NCBI GenBank assembly: GCA_030453055.1
Contig: JAKDLC010000186.1
Span: forward strand, 1 to 5,057
From: Nitrosospira sp.
GTDB lineage: Bacteria > Pseudomonadota > Gammaproteobacteria > Burkholderiales > Nitrosomonadaceae
Length of the DNA stretch: 5,057 bases
Reading direction: 5' to 3'
The notes below the pieces were generated by a model that was not told the DNA's origin, did no database searches, and saw nothing but the letters and a program-made list of their open reading frames with translations. Positions 4,632-5,057 of this stretch are shown piece by piece. Within the stretch, counting starts at the first letter, position 1. Every line of letters begins with the position of its first letter. Made by a program: the position numbers and the translations under genes.

Positions 4632-5057
4632 ATGTCTGCACGGCTTGTCATAGATGCCCTTGATTTTGCCCGTAATGCCGAGTCATATCATGGTAAAATC
4701 ACCATTTCCGAGCTTGAGCGCTTGCAGGACTATCTGGTTGGTAATTGCGGCGAGCTAAAGTACACTGTAAGTGGCGCTGTGGACAGGAATGCCAAGCCTA
4801 TCTTGCGAATCGTCATCCAGGGATCAATAAGCCTCCGGTGCCAGCGTTGTCTTGGCGAGCTTCGGCATGCGCTGGAGTTACGAACAGAACTGTTGCTGAC
4901 AAGAAATGAGGACGAACTCTCGCGTCTCGACAAAAATGAATTGGTTGATGGCGTTCTGGCAATGTCTGACATGGATGTTCTGGCGCTGGTCGAGGACGAA
5001 ATAATCCTGAGTTTGCCGATTTCGCCTCGTCACGATGAGAGTGAATGTTCGATGGGT
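4632..5057 (+). CDS. yceD: YceD/DUF177 family protein (runs off right edge)
   Basis: The first 142 codons are open to the end of the window; E. coli YceD has 173, so roughly 20-40 are missing. The family (also called 23S rRNA accumulation protein YceD) is nearly always encoded just before rpmF (ribosomal protein L32) and is linked to 23S rRNA levels; its biochemical activity is not established. Diagnostic features are LRCQRCLGEL (68-77, a CxxC pair Cys70/Cys73) and LVEDEIILSLPISPRHDESEC (119-139). The latter places His134 and Cys139 where E. coli has a similar HDxExC, so the four residues might bind metal; that is an inference. The ATG at 4632 is the first possible start after the in-frame TAG at 4614-4616, and MSARLVIDALDFARNAE fits the family N-terminus. 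The upstream signals are a strong promoter at 4490-4518 but no ribosome binding site. Confidence 0.9.
   Translation, partial: MSARLVIDALDFARNAESYHGKITISELERLQDYLVGNCGELKYTVSGAVDRNAKPILRIVIQGSISLRCQRCLGELRHALELRTELLLTRNEDELSRLDKNELVDGVLAMSDMDVLALVEDEIILSLPISPRHDESECSMG

Noticed and set aside
1..5057. CRISPR array, transposase, tRNA, toxin-antitoxin or defence system
   Set aside because: No regularly spaced repeats, IS ends, cloverleaf or related proteins were seen; the window is a conserved housekeeping locus.

Overview
The window is a conserved housekeeping locus from a betaproteobacterium, most likely a relative of Nitrosospira or Nitrosomonas. That placement is an inference from the gene order, the roughly 50% GC content and the protein sequences as remembered; no search was run. 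The genes are the RNase E start (rne, minus strand, cut by the left edge), rluC (plus), a single-domain signal peptide peptidase (sppA family, plus), an RsmI-like SAM methyltransferase (minus), a YceF-type Maf pyrophosphatase (minus) and the start of yceD/DUF177 (plus, cut by the right edge). Enterobacteria have the same core order, with rne and rluC divergent and yceF divergent from the yceD-rpmF-plsX block. The sppA/methyltransferase pair sits between those two halves here.

Layout. 1-345 is the RNase E N-terminus. 346-760 is the divergent rne/rluC gap, which should hold the rne leader; it has a strong hairpin close to the rne ribosome binding site but no gene. 761-1762 is rluC, with a TTG start. 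1763-1913 is a short gap with no supported gene. 1914-2864 is sppA. 2865-3024 is a convergent gap full of inverted repeats. 3025-3735 and 3732-4328 are the methyltransferase and yceF, joined by a 4-base GTGA overlap with yceF transcribed first. About 4329-4631 is a divergent regulatory gap with a good sigma-70 promoter for yceD, a possible promoter for yceF, a 28-base palindrome and short inverted repeats. 4632-5057 is yceD.

The proteins are mostly RNA- and envelope-related: RNA decay and processing (RNase E), 23S rRNA pseudouridylation (RluC), membrane protein or signal peptide turnover (SppA), modified-nucleotide clean-up (YceF) and a probable 23S rRNA/ribosome-associated factor (YceD). No defence system, transposase, CRISPR array or tRNA was seen.

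The unusual material is between the genes. A 14-base repeat with consensus CTACCGGATTCAGG occurs in four clear copies and two diverged ones, all at gene edges between 2888 and 4616; two copies face each other as a long hairpin after sppA, and another abuts the methyltransferase stop codon. The layout recalls uptake-sequence or REP-like families, but this window alone cannot show what the repeat does. The yceD start codon is preceded not by a Shine-Dalgarno sequence but by CCTCCTTT, which is identical to the anti-Shine-Dalgarno end of 16S rRNA.
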